64,000 nt of DNA from Lancefieldella parvula (GCA_023300185.1 CP097092.1:496001-560000), one strand, 5' to 3'; positions 48,955-59,454 are shown, numbered from the stretch's first letter. Numbers and translations: made by a program. The notes: generated from the letters alone by a model not told the origin.

Positions 48955-50760
48955 ATGAATGATGCTTCTGTAGAAGAAAAGGCTCCATCTGCTCGTGCTG
49001 AGTTAAAGGTCATCTTGGACCACTTTGGCGCGTATAAAAAGGACTTTGTTATGTCGGGACTCTGCGTGTTTGCAGAGTCCCTACTCGAATTAGTGATTCC
49101 TGTACTCATGGCCCAAATTGTTGACCAGGGTATTTTGCAAGGCAACCTTCAGACTGTTTTTGTAAACGGTACCGTTATGGTTGTCTTTGCTCTTCTCGCC
49201 ATGTTTGCTGGTATTGGCTATGCACGCTACTCAGCAAAAGCAGCCATGGGACTAGGTGCCCAACTTAGGCAAGATGAGTATCGCCGTATGGAAGAGTTTG
49301 CTTTTGCAAATCTTGATAAATACGATTCATCCTCTTTGGTCACACGACTGACGTCAGACGTCACCATTATTCAGAACGCCTTTGCAATGGGTACTCGTCC
49401 GTTTATGCGTGGACCAATTATGCTGGTCATGGGCTTGGTTATGGCGTTTATTATGAGTCCAGAGCTGGCGGTAGTGTATTTTGCTGTGTTGCCTTTCTTG
49501 GCTATTGCACTCTTCTTTATTGTGAAGCGCGTTGGTCCTTTGTACCGCGTTATGCAAAGTGCAATGGATAAGCTTAACGAGGCTCTGCAGGAAGACTTTG
49601 CGGCTGTGCGCGCAATCAAGGCATATGTCCGAGAAGGATATGTCTCCGAGCGCTTTGAAAAAGTTAATACGCAGTACGCGCAGACTGCTACAAAGACCTT
49701 TGGCACTTCCGTTTTAAACCTGCCTATTTTCCAAGCATCAATGTATGTCACTAACGTGGCTATTCTTTGGTTTGGCGGCCAGATGATTATGGCTGGCAGA
49801 CTGGGCGTTGGTGAGCTCACGGGCTTCATGAGCTACGTACTGCTTATCATGAACTCTCTTATGATGATTTCTGGCGTGTTCTTGCTTACTGCTCGCGCCA
49901 TTACCAGCGTGCGTCGAATCGGAGAGATTCTTTCCGAGGAGCCTGCTATTGAGTCTCCAGAGCACGGTCTTGACTGACGTTAAGAATGGCGAGGTTCGTT
50001 TTGAAAACGTGTCCTTCAAGTACAGCCAGAGCGCTGAAGAGGACGTTCTTGAAGACATTAACCTCTCGTTTGCGCCAGGCTCCACCGTTGGTATTCTCGG
50101 CGGCACCGGCTCCGGAAAAACCACTCTTATCCAGCTGATTGCTCGCTTGTACGATGCTACTGAAGGCACCGTGTTTGTTGGCGAGAATGACGTCCGCTCC
50201 TACAATCTTGTTTCACTTCGTGATGCAGTGTCTGTTGTTCTTCAGAAAAATGTGCTGTTCAGCGGTACTGTCCGCGACAACCTGCTCTGGGGAGATCCTA
50301 ATGCAACTGATGAGGAGCTGCTTCACGCGTGTTCTATTGCATGTGTTGATGAGTTCCTTGACAGGATTGGCGGCTTGGACGGAGACCTTGGTCAGGGTGG
50401 CGTTAATGTTTCTGGTGGCCAGAAGCAGCGTCTTTGTATTGCGCGTGCGCTTTTGAAGAAGCCAAAAATCATCATTTTTGATGACTCTACCAGCGCAGTT
50501 GATACAGCAACTGACGCAAAGATTCGCGCAGGCCTTAGCTGAGCTTGCTGACATGACTAAGATCATCATTGCCCAGCGTGTGAATTCGGTTATGGACTCA
50601 GATCAGATTGTCGTTCTTGATAACGGTAGGGTCCATATGACTGGCACTCCATACAGAACTTCTCGCCAAGAGCCCTATCTATAGAGAGTTGTATGAGTCG
50701 CAGATTGGCGGTAGTCAATCAGACATTGATGCTGCTGGTAAGGAGGTGTCACATGGCTAA
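48955..50760 (+). CDS. ABC exporter half-transporter (permease plus ATPase) 1, frame broken three times
   Basis: 600 residues when corrected. Type IV six-helix membrane domain (about 25-320) and C-terminal ATPase with Walker A GGTGSGKTT, signature NVSGGQKQRLCIARAL and Walker B IIIFDDSTSAVD (second acidic residue is Asp instead of Glu, a degenerate-site sign usual in heterodimers). Extra bases near 49970, 50529 and 50649 split it; corrected, GTHTELLAKSPIYRELYESQ reads as in LmrCD/YheI. Overlaps partner 2 by 8 nt, so the two form a heterodimeric multidrug-type exporter. Confidence 0.9.
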
Positions 50761-52573
50761 TCGCGCAGGAGGAGCACGTCCTCAGAACATCGGACATACC
50801 ATTAGAGTGTTTGTCTCGTACTTAGGTCATGCTAAGAAACGCCTTATGTTGGTGGCACTTCTTGTTTCTATCAGCGGTTTAGCGGCGCTTCTGGGTACCT
50901 ACATGATTAAGCCTGTTGTTGCAGCAGTGGGCAGGGGAGATGTGAGTGCATTTACTCACCTTGTTGTATTTACAGCGGTTGTGTATGCAATTGGCGCTCT
51001 TACCAGTGTTGGTTACACGCAAATTATGGTTCGTGCTGCTCAGAGGATTGTTTTTGACATCAGACGAGACCTTTTTGAGCACATTGAATCGCTGCCCCTA
51101 AGATTCTTTGACCAGCGTACCCGCGGCGATATCATGAGCTTCTTTACAAATGACGTGGATACCATCTCAGAAGCGCTTAACAACAGCTTTGCCAACCTTG
51201 TTCTGGCGTTTATTCAAATGGTTGGCACGCTTGTACTGCTCATTGTTCTTAACTGGCAGCTGACGCTTATCACTATCCTCTTCGACGTATTAATTGTGAT
51301 ATATGCACGCTATGCAAGTAAGCGCTCTGCCAAGCATTATTCGGTGCAGCAAAAGAGCCTTGGTGTTCTTAACGGTTTTGCAGAAGAAACTATCTCTGGT
51401 CTCAAGGTGGTTAAAGTTTTTAATCACGAGGATGCAAACTTTGCTGATTTTCTAAAGGTCAATGAGGAGTTACGGCACTCCGGAACAAGTGCTCAGGGTT
51501 ATGCGGCAACTATGGTCCCTATTACGGTTTCGTTGACGTATATCAATTACGCCGTGGTCACCGTGGTTGGTGCTCTGCTTGCCGTAAACGGACACGCGGA
51601 CGTTGCAAGTCTTGCGTCCTACCTGGTCTTTGTTCGCCAGGCAGCCATGCCGTTCAACCAGTTCACGCAGCTCTCCAACTTCCTGCTCACCGCTCTTGCC
51701 GGAGCTGAGCGCATCTTTGCGGTTATGGAAATGACTCCCGAGGTTGATGAAGGCAAGGTTGACCTGGTCCGCGTTAGTGGTTACGAGTCAGGAGAAGAAT
51801 CCTGGGCTTGGGTCAAACCATCTGGCGAGAAAACCCCTCTTGCTGGAGATGTCCGCTTTGATGATGTTACCTTTGGATACGACGATGATCAGACGGTTCT
51901 TGCAAACCTCACCCTGTTTGCAAAACCTGGCCAGAAAATTGCGTTTGTCGGCTCAACCGGTGCTGGTAAAACAACTATTACCAACCTCATCAACCGTTTC
52001 TATGATGTTCGTAGCGGAACCATCACCTACGACGGCATTCCAATCAATGACATCAAGAAATCTGCACTAAGGTCCTCACTGGGCATTGTTTTGCAGGACA
52101 CACATCTGTTCACAGGTACCATTGCAGACAATATTCGCTTTGGTAAGTTAGACGCCACTGATGACGAGGTTATTGCTGCAGCAAAAATCGCAAACGCAGA
52201 TAAGTTTATCCGTCGTATGCCTCGCGGCTACAACACCGTGCTTACCTCAGACGGCGCCAACCTTTCCCAAGGTCAGAGGCAACTTCTGGCAATTGCGCGT
52301 GCTGCTATTGCCGATCCTCCCGTGCTTATCTTGGACGAGGCAACTTCCAGTATTGATACGCGTACTGAGGCACTTATCGAGAAGGGCATGGATGCCCTAA
52401 TGGCAGGTCGTACTGTCTTTGTGATTGCTCACAGGTTATCTACGGTTCGTAATTCGGACGCCATTATGGTTCTGGAGCACGGTCGCATTATTGAGCGTGG
52501 TACTCACGATGAGCTTATTGCAAAGCATGGAGAGTATTATCAGCTGTATACAGGCTCGCGTGAGCTGGAGTAG
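50753..52573 (+). CDS. ABC exporter half-transporter 2
   Basis: 606 residues, ATG 50753 with AAGGAGG 6 nt upstream. Membrane domain then ATPase: Walker A GSTGAGKTT, signature NLSQGQRQLLAIARAA and canonical Walker B VLILDEATSSID. It supplies the catalytically competent site of the heterodimer. Insert at about 345-380 between the domains is rich in Glu and contains GGCGAGAA (51824). Confidence 0.93.
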   Translation: MANRAGGARPQNIGHTIRVFVSYLGHAKKRLMLVALLVSISGLAALLGTYMIKPVVAAVGRGDVSAFTHLVVFTAVVYAIGALTSVGYTQIMVRAAQRIVFDIRRDLFEHIESLPLRFFDQRTRGDIMSFFTNDVDTISEALNNSFANLVLAFIQMVGTLVLLIVLNWQLTLITILFDVLIVIYARYASKRSAKHYSVQQKSLGVLNGFAEETISGLKVVKVFNHEDANFADFLKVNEELRHSGTSAQGYAATMVPITVSLTYINYAVVTVVGALLAVNGHADVASLASYLVFVRQAAMPFNQFTQLSNFLLTALAGAERIFAVMEMTPEVDEGKVDLVRVSGYESGEESWAWVKPSGEKTPLAGDVRFDDVTFGYDDDQTVLANLTLFAKPGQKIAFVGSTGAGKTTITNLINRFYDVRSGTITYDGIPINDIKKSALRSSLGIVLQDTHLFTGTIADNIRFGKLDATDDEVIAAAKIANADKFIRRMPRGYNTVLTSDGANLSQGQRQLLAIARAAIADPPVLILDEATSSIDTRTEALIEKGMDALMAGRTVFVIAHRLSTVRNSDAIMVLEHGRIIERGTHDELIAKHGEYYQLYTGSRELE

Positions 52574-52582
52574 GGGCATTTT

Positions 52583-52954
52583 ATGTTTGAAGCGTTAGCT
52601 GTGGCTCTTGGTGGAGCTCTGGGTAGTTTAGGTCGCTGGCAGTTGGGAGTCCTCTTTAAACAGTGGATTCCTAATCTGCCAGTTGGTACGTTTGCTGCAA
52701 ATGTTGTTGCAGGTTTGATTATTGGCTTTGTAACAGGGCTTGATCTTGCAAGTCCACTTCAGCCACAGGTCAAGCTATTCTTAGCCGTGGGCCTTTGCGG
52801 AGGACTTTCGACCTTCTCGACCTTCTCAAATGAAACTCTTACCTTTATTCAAGCAGGCAATTGGGCTGCTGCAGGTGTGAATATTGCGGTCAATGTTATA
52901 ACGTGCCTAGTTGCTGTTTTTATTGGATTGAAGTTATCGGCTATTGTGTCGTAA
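52583..52954 (+). CDS. crcB: Fluoride channel CrcB/Fluc
   Basis: 123 residues, four membrane helices with GGALGSLGRWQLG and GLCGGLSTFSTFSNE (the pore-lining Phe/Ser-Thr track). Exports fluoride as a dual-topology dimer. Lies 10 nt behind the ABC gene, so no space for a fluoride riboswitch here; a single gene implies a homodimer unless a paralogue lies elsewhere. Confidence 0.95.
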   Translation: MFEALAVALGGALGSLGRWQLGVLFKQWIPNLPVGTFAANVVAGLIIGFVTGLDLASPLQPQVKLFLAVGLCGGLSTFSTFSNETLTFIQAGNWAAAGVNIAVNVITCLVAVFIGLKLSAIVS

Positions 52955-52978
52955 AACAATCAATTCAAACGTCTAAAT

Positions 52979-53016
52979 TAAAAGCTAGATATCCTTCTTT
53001 TGGATACCTAGCTTTT
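52979..53016. terminator. Bidirectional terminator between crcB and the MFS gene
   Basis: AAAGCTAG and CTAGCTTT arms with an inner TATCC/GGATA extension, flanked by A-run and T-run. Confidence 0.9.
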
Positions 53017-53050
53017 TAATTTGCTTCCTTTTAAATACCGCTGTTGCGTT

Positions 53051-54476
53051 TTATTTTGTCATCTTAGGCAGTACAAAGAGCACGATTCCCATGGTAACAA
53101 GAGGAATACAAGCTACGCACACAAGTACAAAGAGTGCATTCTGAGCTCCTGTAAGGGTGCTTGTAGCTAAGTCTGTAGCTCCAAGCTGAGAAGCCGCTAC
53201 AACGCCAGAAATAACGCTGGTGCCCATAGCGCCAAAGAGCTGCTGCATTGTGTTAATAACAGCATTTCCATCTGCCTTGCGGTCTTCCGGTAAGTGTCCC
53301 AAAGCTACCGTAAAATTGTTTCCCATCTGAAGTGCCTGGCCAATGGCAAAGATGGCAAAAATATATGTAATCATTTCTACGGTAAGTACGTGAACAAAGA
53401 GCAGCAAAAGGAGCATGCTGGTAAGGCAGCAAAGAATGCCTGTAACAATAGGCTTTTTAGCGCCTAGCTTGTCTAAAATCTGACCAGAAATTGGTGCCAT
53501 AACTGCGCCAATAGCACATCCTGGAAGCATCTGAGCTCCTGCTGCGGTAGCGCCTGCACCCAGTACTAGCTGGGAGAAGTTAGGCAGAAGATATGACTGA
53601 CCAAGAATAATAAATTGCAGAGCAACAATAGCAAAGAGCGAGAGCACAAAGCCCTTCTCGCTAAATACCTCAAGGTTAATGATAGGAATCTTTGGAGATT
53701 TATCCGATTGCTCCTGGTATTTAAAGGAGTTCTCGTGACGCACAAAAAGCGCAAGTGAACCGGCAAAAATCACCATTGCAAGCAAAACAGGAATGCTAAG
53801 CAGACCAAACGCGCTGGACTCGTCAATAACAAAGATGAGCGCAATAAAACTTACGGTAAGCAGCAGCCAGCCAAAGACATCAAAAGAGATCACTTCAGTC
53901 TCATGGCTTTGTTGGATTGAACTAATTCCCAGTACAAATGCCACAATCAAGAAGGGGAGAAGACCGGCAAAAATCATTCGCCAGCCAAGATGTTCTGCAA
54001 TCCAGCCACCAGCTGAAGGTCCTACTGCAGGTGCAACGGCGGTAACTAAGCATGCCAATGCCCATCATGACACCCATGTTTTTAAGTGGGGCCTGTTCGG
54101 TGATGATGTTGAACATTAGTGGTAGCGCTAGACCGGTGCCGATACCTTCTAAAATGCGGCCAAGCAGCAATAACATAAACGTTGGAGCAGCAAATCCACA
54201 AAGAATGCCGCTGATGTAGAAGATCATGGCTACGGTAAAGATGCTTTTTGTCTTGAATCGTCTGTTTAAAAACGATGACATAGGCATGATGATGGCAAGA
54301 ATCAAAAGGTACGAGGTAGTCATCCATTGTACCGTTGAGGTGCCAATAGAGAATTCCTCCATCAACGTTGGAAACGTCACGTTCATGGCGGTTTCTACGA
54401 CAACTCCCGAGAAGGACATAATTCCTGTTGCAATTACAGAAAGAACAAGTTTTGCGTTGAGCTCTCTTTTAAACAT
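53051..54476 (-). CDS. DHA2-family (14-helix) multidrug MFS exporter, one frameshift
   Basis: 474 residues when corrected. Motif C-like GxxxGPSAGGW (AVGPSAGGWIAEHLGWRMIF), LGRILEGIGTG and TSYLLILAIIMPMSSFLNRRFKTK (motif A region). One extra base near 54050 splits GMLVTAVAP. Start ATG 54476. Proton-driven efflux of drugs or small organics; substrate unknown. Confidence 0.9.
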
Positions 54477-54656
54477 TTAATCCCTTCTTTTCTCGGCGGT
54501 ACATCGTAACACTATTCAATGTGGGTTTTATTACTGCGGGCGTATTCTTTGAGCTTTTAATATGTTTTTGTTTATAGAGAATTTCATTTCATATGTTATT
54601 TTTTCTTTTTATTGGAGTTAATAAGTGGTATAAATAACTTAAAGAGGTGATGAAGA

Positions 54657-54803
54657 TGTCTAGTTCTTTTATTGCCAGAAGAACATATCTACCATCTAAA
54701 AATGAAATTTCTAGATTCTAATGATTTCTTTGTTTATATATTAAATGCCCTGTGGAGTGATATTTCTGGACATGAATTAATTACCTCAATAGTGGGCTTT
54801 TGA
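54657..54803 (+). CDS. Possible small AT-rich protein (about 48 residues), one frame break
   Basis: AAAGAGGTG precedes ATG 54657. The frame MSSSFIARRTYLPSK stops after 21 codons as sequenced. Skipping one base near 54701 continues as MKFLDSNDFFVYILNALW...ELITSIVGF to 54803. The pattern (basic start, amphipathic middle) is compatible with a bacteriocin, toxin or degraded gene. No family recognised; the only support is the ribosome site and the frame continuity. Confidence 0.35.
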   Translation, partial: CLVLLLPEEHIYHLKMKFLDSNDFFVYILNALWSDISGHELITSIVGF

Positions 54804-54823
54804 TTATTTAGGAGTATGAGTTT

Positions 54824-54979
54824 ATGGGAGCACCAGAAATAATAATTCTTATTGTTCTATTTCTAATCTTATCTATCATGTTTTTCTGTGGACGAAAGGC
54901 TCTAATTTGGCTTTCTCGCTATCTCAAAAAACTTGATGGTTTACAGGATTCTATTGATGATTTGAATAGAAAAATATAA
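54824..54979 (+). CDS. Small membrane protein, 51 residues
   Basis: ATG 54824 with TAGGAGT 7 nt upstream. Sequence MGAPEIIILIVLFLILSIMFF then a short basic stretch and an amphipathic acidic tail (LDGLQDSIDDLNRKI). One N-terminal helix of about 18 residues. AT-rich, 21 nt behind the preceding small frame. Could be a holin-like, toxin-like or subunit-type micro-protein. Confidence 0.5.
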   Translation: MGAPEIIILIVLFLILSIMFFCGRKALIWLSRYLKKLDGLQDSIDDLNRKI

Positions 54980-55004
54980 GCAGCGATTTGATCAATTTAA
55001 ATTA

Positions 55005-55036
55005 GAAAAACGGGGTGGTTTTAAACCACCCCGTTC
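55005..55036 (-). terminator. Intrinsic terminator of gpmA
   Basis: AACGGGGTGGTTT/AAACCACCCCGTT; minus-strand T-run follows. Confidence 0.92.
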
Positions 55037-55067
55037 TGCTTAGCAATATTGCGTGTTAGCAAGCTGT

Positions 55068-55829
55068 TTATTTAGCTTTGCCCTGGTTTGCAACAGCGTT
55101 AATCTTTGCCTCGATGACAGCTGGATCGCCAATATAGTGCTTGTCAACAATGTTCCAATCCTTGTCAAAGGTGTATGCGCAAGGAATGCCAGTTGGGATG
55201 TTGACCTCAAGAATCTCTTCTGGAGTGAGGTGCTCAAACTGCATAACAAGAGCGCGAAGGCTGTTGCCGTGTGCAGCAATAAGAACACGCTTACCTGCCT
55301 CAAGCTGTGGCTTGATCTCCTGCTCAAAGTAAGGCCATGCGCGTGCAATGGTGTCCTTCAGGCACTCAGTGTAAGGAAGGTCCTCTGCTGGAACATCGCG
55401 GAACATTTCCTGAACGTGAGGATCGCGCTCGTCGCCTGGCTCAAGAGCTGGTGGCTGAACATCAAAGGAACGACGCCAAATCTTTACCTGCTCCTCGCCG
55501 TGCTCGGCAGCTGCATCAGCCTTGTTGAGGCCCTGAAGTGCACCATAGTGACGCTCGTTCAGACGCCAGGTCTTATGAACAGGAAGCCAGTTACGGTCAA
55601 GCTCATCAAGAACATGATTCAGAGTGTGAATAGCACGCTTGAGCAGAGAGGTGTAGCAAACATCAAAGTCATAGCCAGCCTCTTTGAGAGCACGGCCGCC
55701 AGCTGCTGCCTCCTCGTGACCAGTCTCGGTAAGGTCAACATCGGTCCAACCAGTGAACAGGTTGAGCTTGTTCCACTCAGACTCACCGTGGCGAACAATA
55801 ACAAGGTGCATGTACTGATCTTCAGCCAT
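55068..55829 (-). CDS. gpmA: 2,3-bisphosphoglycerate-dependent phosphoglycerate mutase
   Basis: 253 residues. Catalytic LVIVRHGESEWNKLNLFTGW, RRALYDV-type region replaced by a standard KLWRR variant, ERHYGALQGLNKA and the second catalytic His in VLIAAHGNSLRAL. Interconverts 3- and 2-phosphoglycerate. GAAAGGAAG before ATG. Well-optimised codons. Confidence 0.96.
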   Translation of the reverse strand: MAEDQYMHLVIVRHGESEWNKLNLFTGWTDVDLTETGHEEAAAGGRALKEAGYDFDVCYTSLLKRAIHTLNHVLDELDRNWLPVHKTWRLNERHYGALQGLNKADAAAEHGEEQVKIWRRSFDVQPPALEPGDERDPHVQEMFRDVPAEDLPYTECLKDTIARAWPYFEQEIKPQLEAGKRVLIAAHGNSLRALVMQFEHLTPEEILEVNIPTGIPCAYTFDKDWNIVDKHYIGDPAVIEAKINAVANQGKAK

Positions 55830-56006
55830 TAGGCTTCCTTTCTACGCGTCAAACTTTGTGCACCATACGTGGTAAACACCAAGTTTTTGGCAATACTTTA
55901 CATACAGGTGCAAGACAAAACGCTTGCGAATAATATTCTACCGCACACCGAAAAATACGTGCGAATCAATGTCTAAAAGATTTTGCATATCGCGTGTGCC
56001 AACTTT

Positions 56007-56467
56007 GAACTGCCTCCCATTTCTTGGACACGAGAAATAGGAGGCGAGTTCAAAACACACCTAAGTCAGATAATCTGTTAAAAAGACGTATACATGACGC
56101 TGAAAATACCTCAATCATGCAGATTATCGTCATTAGATGTGTAAAATGCCCGCAATTGAGCAGAATATCTGACTTAGGTGTGTTCCGTAGATACTAAATT
56201 TATCGATAGTTAAATTTCTTATATTAGTCTATTCATGTTTAAGCATATTAGATGAAGTTTATGCATAGAGATGCATATCAGGTAGTGCGACCGCCTAGCT
56301 GCCTGGCTATCTTGATTAAGAACATGTCGATTCTTCGGCAGAACCTACCAAAGCTGCGCTATTTTGTGCGCCAGGCCTAAAAGCCGACGCTAACACGCTG
56401 CAGAATCATAATCACCCGCATATGAACTGCCTCCCATTTCTTGGACATAAGAAATGGGAGGCAGTTC
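56007..56467 (-). repeat. 461-bp palindrome-bounded non-coding element, copy 2
   Basis: Reverse complement of 22657-23116 with about 7% differences. Flanked on both sides by ACTTT (56002-56006 and 56468-56472), which looks like a 5-bp target duplication. The same terminal hairpins and 24-bp internal inverted repeat are kept, with mismatches at other positions than in copy 1. The remaining parts of the 55830-56599 gap show gpmA's upstream region and nothing else recognisable. Confidence 0.85.
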
Positions 56468-56599
56468 ACTTTGACTTAGAGCGTAGTTCTCAATTGTTTT
56501 GGTAAGAATTTAGATTCTGCAAATAATTTATGATTCAGCGTATGCAAGCATGCAATGAGGGTATAGTATGCCTTAGCTAACAAACTGAGGAGTATCTGT

Positions 56600-56803
56600 A
56601 TGAGTCCTATTGATATTTTGGTTGTCCTTATCGTCATTGCTCTTGTTGCTCTTTGTGTCCGCTCTCAACTTAAGGGCGCAAAAGAGGGCTCTTGTTCCGG
56701 CTGTTCTTCATCCAGCAGCTGTGGCACTCATCACGGTGGAGACGGTCACTGTGGTGTTGCTCAGAAAATGATTTCTGACGTTGATAAGGCTTTTGACGCT
56801 TAA
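56600..56803 (+). CDS. FeoB-associated-type Cys-rich small membrane protein
   Basis: 67 residues. One N-terminal helix (IDILVVLIVIALVALCVRS) followed by GSCSGCSSSSSCGTHH and GHCGVAQ, the FeoB_associated pattern. Usually linked to FeoB ferrous-iron transport; here it stands alone. GAGGAG 9 nt before ATG. Confidence 0.8.
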   Translation: MSPIDILVVLIVIALVALCVRSQLKGAKEGSCSGCSSSSSCGTHHGGDGHCGVAQKMISDVDKAFDA

Positions 56804-56931
56804 TAGGTCAATTGTCACAATTTCATTAACAATTTTTACCATTCACCCGGTTTCAGGGAAGTGGAAACATAGCCGTAACAAGAATGTGTCATGGTAGTTA
56901 CGATTCCAGTTTTCTGACCCGGGAGGACCGT

Positions 56932-58246
56932 ATGAGTACGGATAAGAAAATTGACTATATTCTTCGCACGGTAGAGGAACGAGACGTTCGCTACCTGCGT
57001 CTTTGTTTTACCGATGTACTCGGCGGATTAAAGGCTCTCTCCATTTCCCCCGAGGAGCTAGAAGAGGCTTTTGTTGAGGGCATTGGTTTTGACGGCTCCA
57101 ACGTTGACGGCTTTGCTTCCCAGGAGCAGTCCGATCTTCTCGCATTCCCTGACGCAGATACGTTCCAGATTCTTCCATGGAAGACAGATGACGGTGTAGT
57201 TGCAAACGTATTCTGCGATATTCAGACTCCTCGACGTGAGGCTTTTACAGGCGATCCACGCCTTGTACTGAGAAATGCTTTTATCAAGGCAGAAGACCTT
57301 GGTTATGTTGCAAATGTTGGTCCTAAGCTTGAGTATTTTTATTTTGTGAGCGGCTACTGAGCCAAAGCCTATTGACCAGGCTGGATACCTTGATTTGAAT
57401 TCTGCTGATCTCAGCCATAGTCTTCGATACTCCACGTCTCGTGCACTTGAGAATCTTTCTATTCCTGTTCAGTATTCTTTCCATGCAGCTGGCCCTGCTC
57501 AAAACGGCGTTGAGCTCCGTTATGCAGAAGCACTAACTTGCGCGGATAACATTGTTACTGCTCGTCTGGTTATCAGACATATTGCAACACTTCACGGTGT
57601 GTTTGCTTCGTTTATGCCAAAGCCTCTTCAGGGAGTTCCTGGCTCAGCCATGCTTTTGAATCAGTCGCTTCTTGACCACGATGGCGAGTCTCTGTTCTGG
57701 GCTCCAAAGACTGAGAGCGAAGCCCACCTTTCTGAGCTTGCTCAACACTACATTGCAGGTCTTATTAAGTACGCTCCTGAGTACATGCTTATTACTAACC
57801 CAACGGTTAATTCCTATAAGCGCTTTGATCGTGATGCTATTCCTGCCTATGCAACCTGGGGTCGTAAAAACCGTTCTGCTATGGTTCGTATTCCTACGCA
57901 TAAGCCAGGCAAGCATGTTGCCACCCGTGCCGAGCTGCGTATTCCTGATCCAACTGCAAATCCTTATTTGGCTAATGCTGTCACGCTTATGGCTGGCCTT
58001 AAGGGTATTGAAGAAGGCCTCTTGCTTCCTGAAGAGTTTGTAGGCGGAAATCCTGCCGATTATGGCGAGAAGCTCCCAATTAATCTTGGAGAGGCACTTG
58101 AGCGCTTCAAGCAGTCAGAGCTTCTTAAAGATGTTCTTGGTGAGCACATCTTCTCGTACCTGTGCGAGCGCAAGGCAGAGGAGTGGCGTGAGTATTGCCT
58201 TGCCGTTACTGACTGGGATACCCAGAAATACTACGCTGGTTGCTAA
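56932..58246 (+). CDS. Glutamine-synthetase-like protein lacking most catalytic metal ligands; one frameshift
   Basis: 437 residues when corrected (one extra base near 57355, FYFVSGTEPKP). Overall colinear with GSI: GIGFDGSNVDGF, NPTVNSYKRF, GRKNRSAMVRIP and TRAELRIPDPTANPYL are kept. The metal-ligand motifs are altered. The usual GPExEF is GPKLEY, HHEVAPGQHE is FHAAGPAQNG, and GSGMH is GSAML. Thus four or five of the six canonical n1/n2 ligands are replaced. Classical ammonia-fixing activity is therefore doubtful, and a regulatory or altered-substrate role is inferred. Start 56932 (GGAGG upstream); an in-frame ATG at 56884 lacks a site. Confidence 0.85.
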
Positions 58247-58280
58247 GCAACTATTCTGCTTGCGTTTATAGGTACCTTTG

Positions 58281-58315
58281 AACCCTGTTCTGATTTTTTC
58301 AGAGCAGGGTTTTTT
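58281..58315 (+). terminator. Intrinsic terminator of the GS-like gene
   Basis: CCCTGTTCTGA, T-rich loop, TCAGAGCAGGG, T6. Confidence 0.93.
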
Positions 58316-58583
58316 GACGAGAAACCCTTGTTTCACGCAAAGAATGTAGCCTTCTTATTCGAATTGTTACCGTTTTATGAACTGAAAAAATTACTTTTAC
58401 CTGGTCTTTATTGGATAGAATGATTAAATAGTAGTCATTTATACAAAGAAGTATGTTCTTCTCGCCATTTTTATGCAATAAAAATGAGAAATACGATGAA
58501 AATTATAAGTAGATTTTTCATATTTGCTTCCTATAATTCATTCCAATGAATTTCAGCTCAGATTTATTCAGGAAGAGGCAAAT

Positions 58584-59435
58584 ATGAAATCGTCACTGGT
58601 TACTACCGTTAAAAAGAATGCCCTAAAGGGCGTAGCTGCTGTTTTTATGGCATGTGCACTTGTTGGTCTTATGGCTTGCTCGTCATCTAAGCAAGAAAAT
58701 GCGCAACAGGGTACTACTTCATCCTCTGATTCAAGCTATACGCTGGTAACTAAGGGTCATCTGACTGTTGTTGCAGAGCTTGGTTTCCAGCCTTTTGAGT
58801 ATTTTGAAGGCAACTCAACCACTCCTGTTGGTTTTGACGTTGATCTTATTACCGAGATTGCAAAGAGGCTCAACCTCGAGGTCACGTACCTGCCAAACCA
58901 GAAGTTTGACACTCTCGTTCCAACTATTAAGCAGGGTGGCAAAGCAGACGTTGCTATTGCAGGCATTACCATCACTGATGAGCGCTCTCAGGAGGTAGAC
59001 TTTACTACTTCTTACCTTGATTCCAATCAGTCCCTGGTTGTTAAGTCTGGTAGCACTGAGACCGAGCAGACGCTCAATGATGCCTCCAAGAAGGTTGTTG
59101 TTCAGACAGGCACCTCTGGCGAGGACTGGGCCAAGGAGAACCTTCCAAACGCAACTATTGTTTCTGTAGACGACGTTGCTGCAGCAATGGCAGGAGTTCA
59201 GACTGGTCTGTACGACGCAATGGTCATTGACCTACCTGTTGCTTCCAATCTGATTAGCACTTCATATTCTGATCTGACAATTGCAAAAGAGATTCCAACA
59301 GGTGAGCAGTATGGCATTGCTGTTTCCAAGGACAATCCTGCACTGACCGAGGCAATCAACAAGGTTCTTGCAGACATGGAGAAGGACGGAACCATGACTG
59401 CTCTCAAGACCAAATGGTTTGGCTCTAACATCTAG
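58584..59435 (+). CDS. Amino-acid ABC transporter substrate-binding lipoprotein
   Basis: 283 residues from ATG 58584 (AAGAGG upstream). Signal with lipobox LMACS. SBP family 3: LTVVAELGFQPFEYFEG, VGFDVDLITEIAKRL, DVAIAGITITDERSQEVDFTTSYLDSNQ and IGEQYGIAVSKDNPAL-type C-lobe. Suggests polar amino acids (glutamine/glutamate-like). First gene of a three-gene importer with the fused permease and ATPase. Confidence 0.92.
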   Translation: MKSSLVTTVKKNALKGVAAVFMACALVGLMACSSSKQENAQQGTTSSSDSSYTLVTKGHLTVVAELGFQPFEYFEGNSTTPVGFDVDLITEIAKRLNLEVTYLPNQKFDTLVPTIKQGGKADVAIAGITITDERSQEVDFTTSYLDSNQSLVVKSGSTETEQTLNDASKKVVVQTGTSGEDWAKENLPNATIVSVDDVAAAMAGVQTGLYDAMVIDLPVASNLISTSYSDLTIAKEIPTGEQYGIAVSKDNPALTEAINKVLADMEKDGTMTALKTKWFGSNI

Positions 59436-59454
59436 TTTTACCAGCTCAGCAAAA

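Noticed and set aside
52560..52582. Fluoride riboswitch before crcB
   Set aside because: Only 9 nt separate crcB from the upstream gene and no crcB-motif fold is visible.
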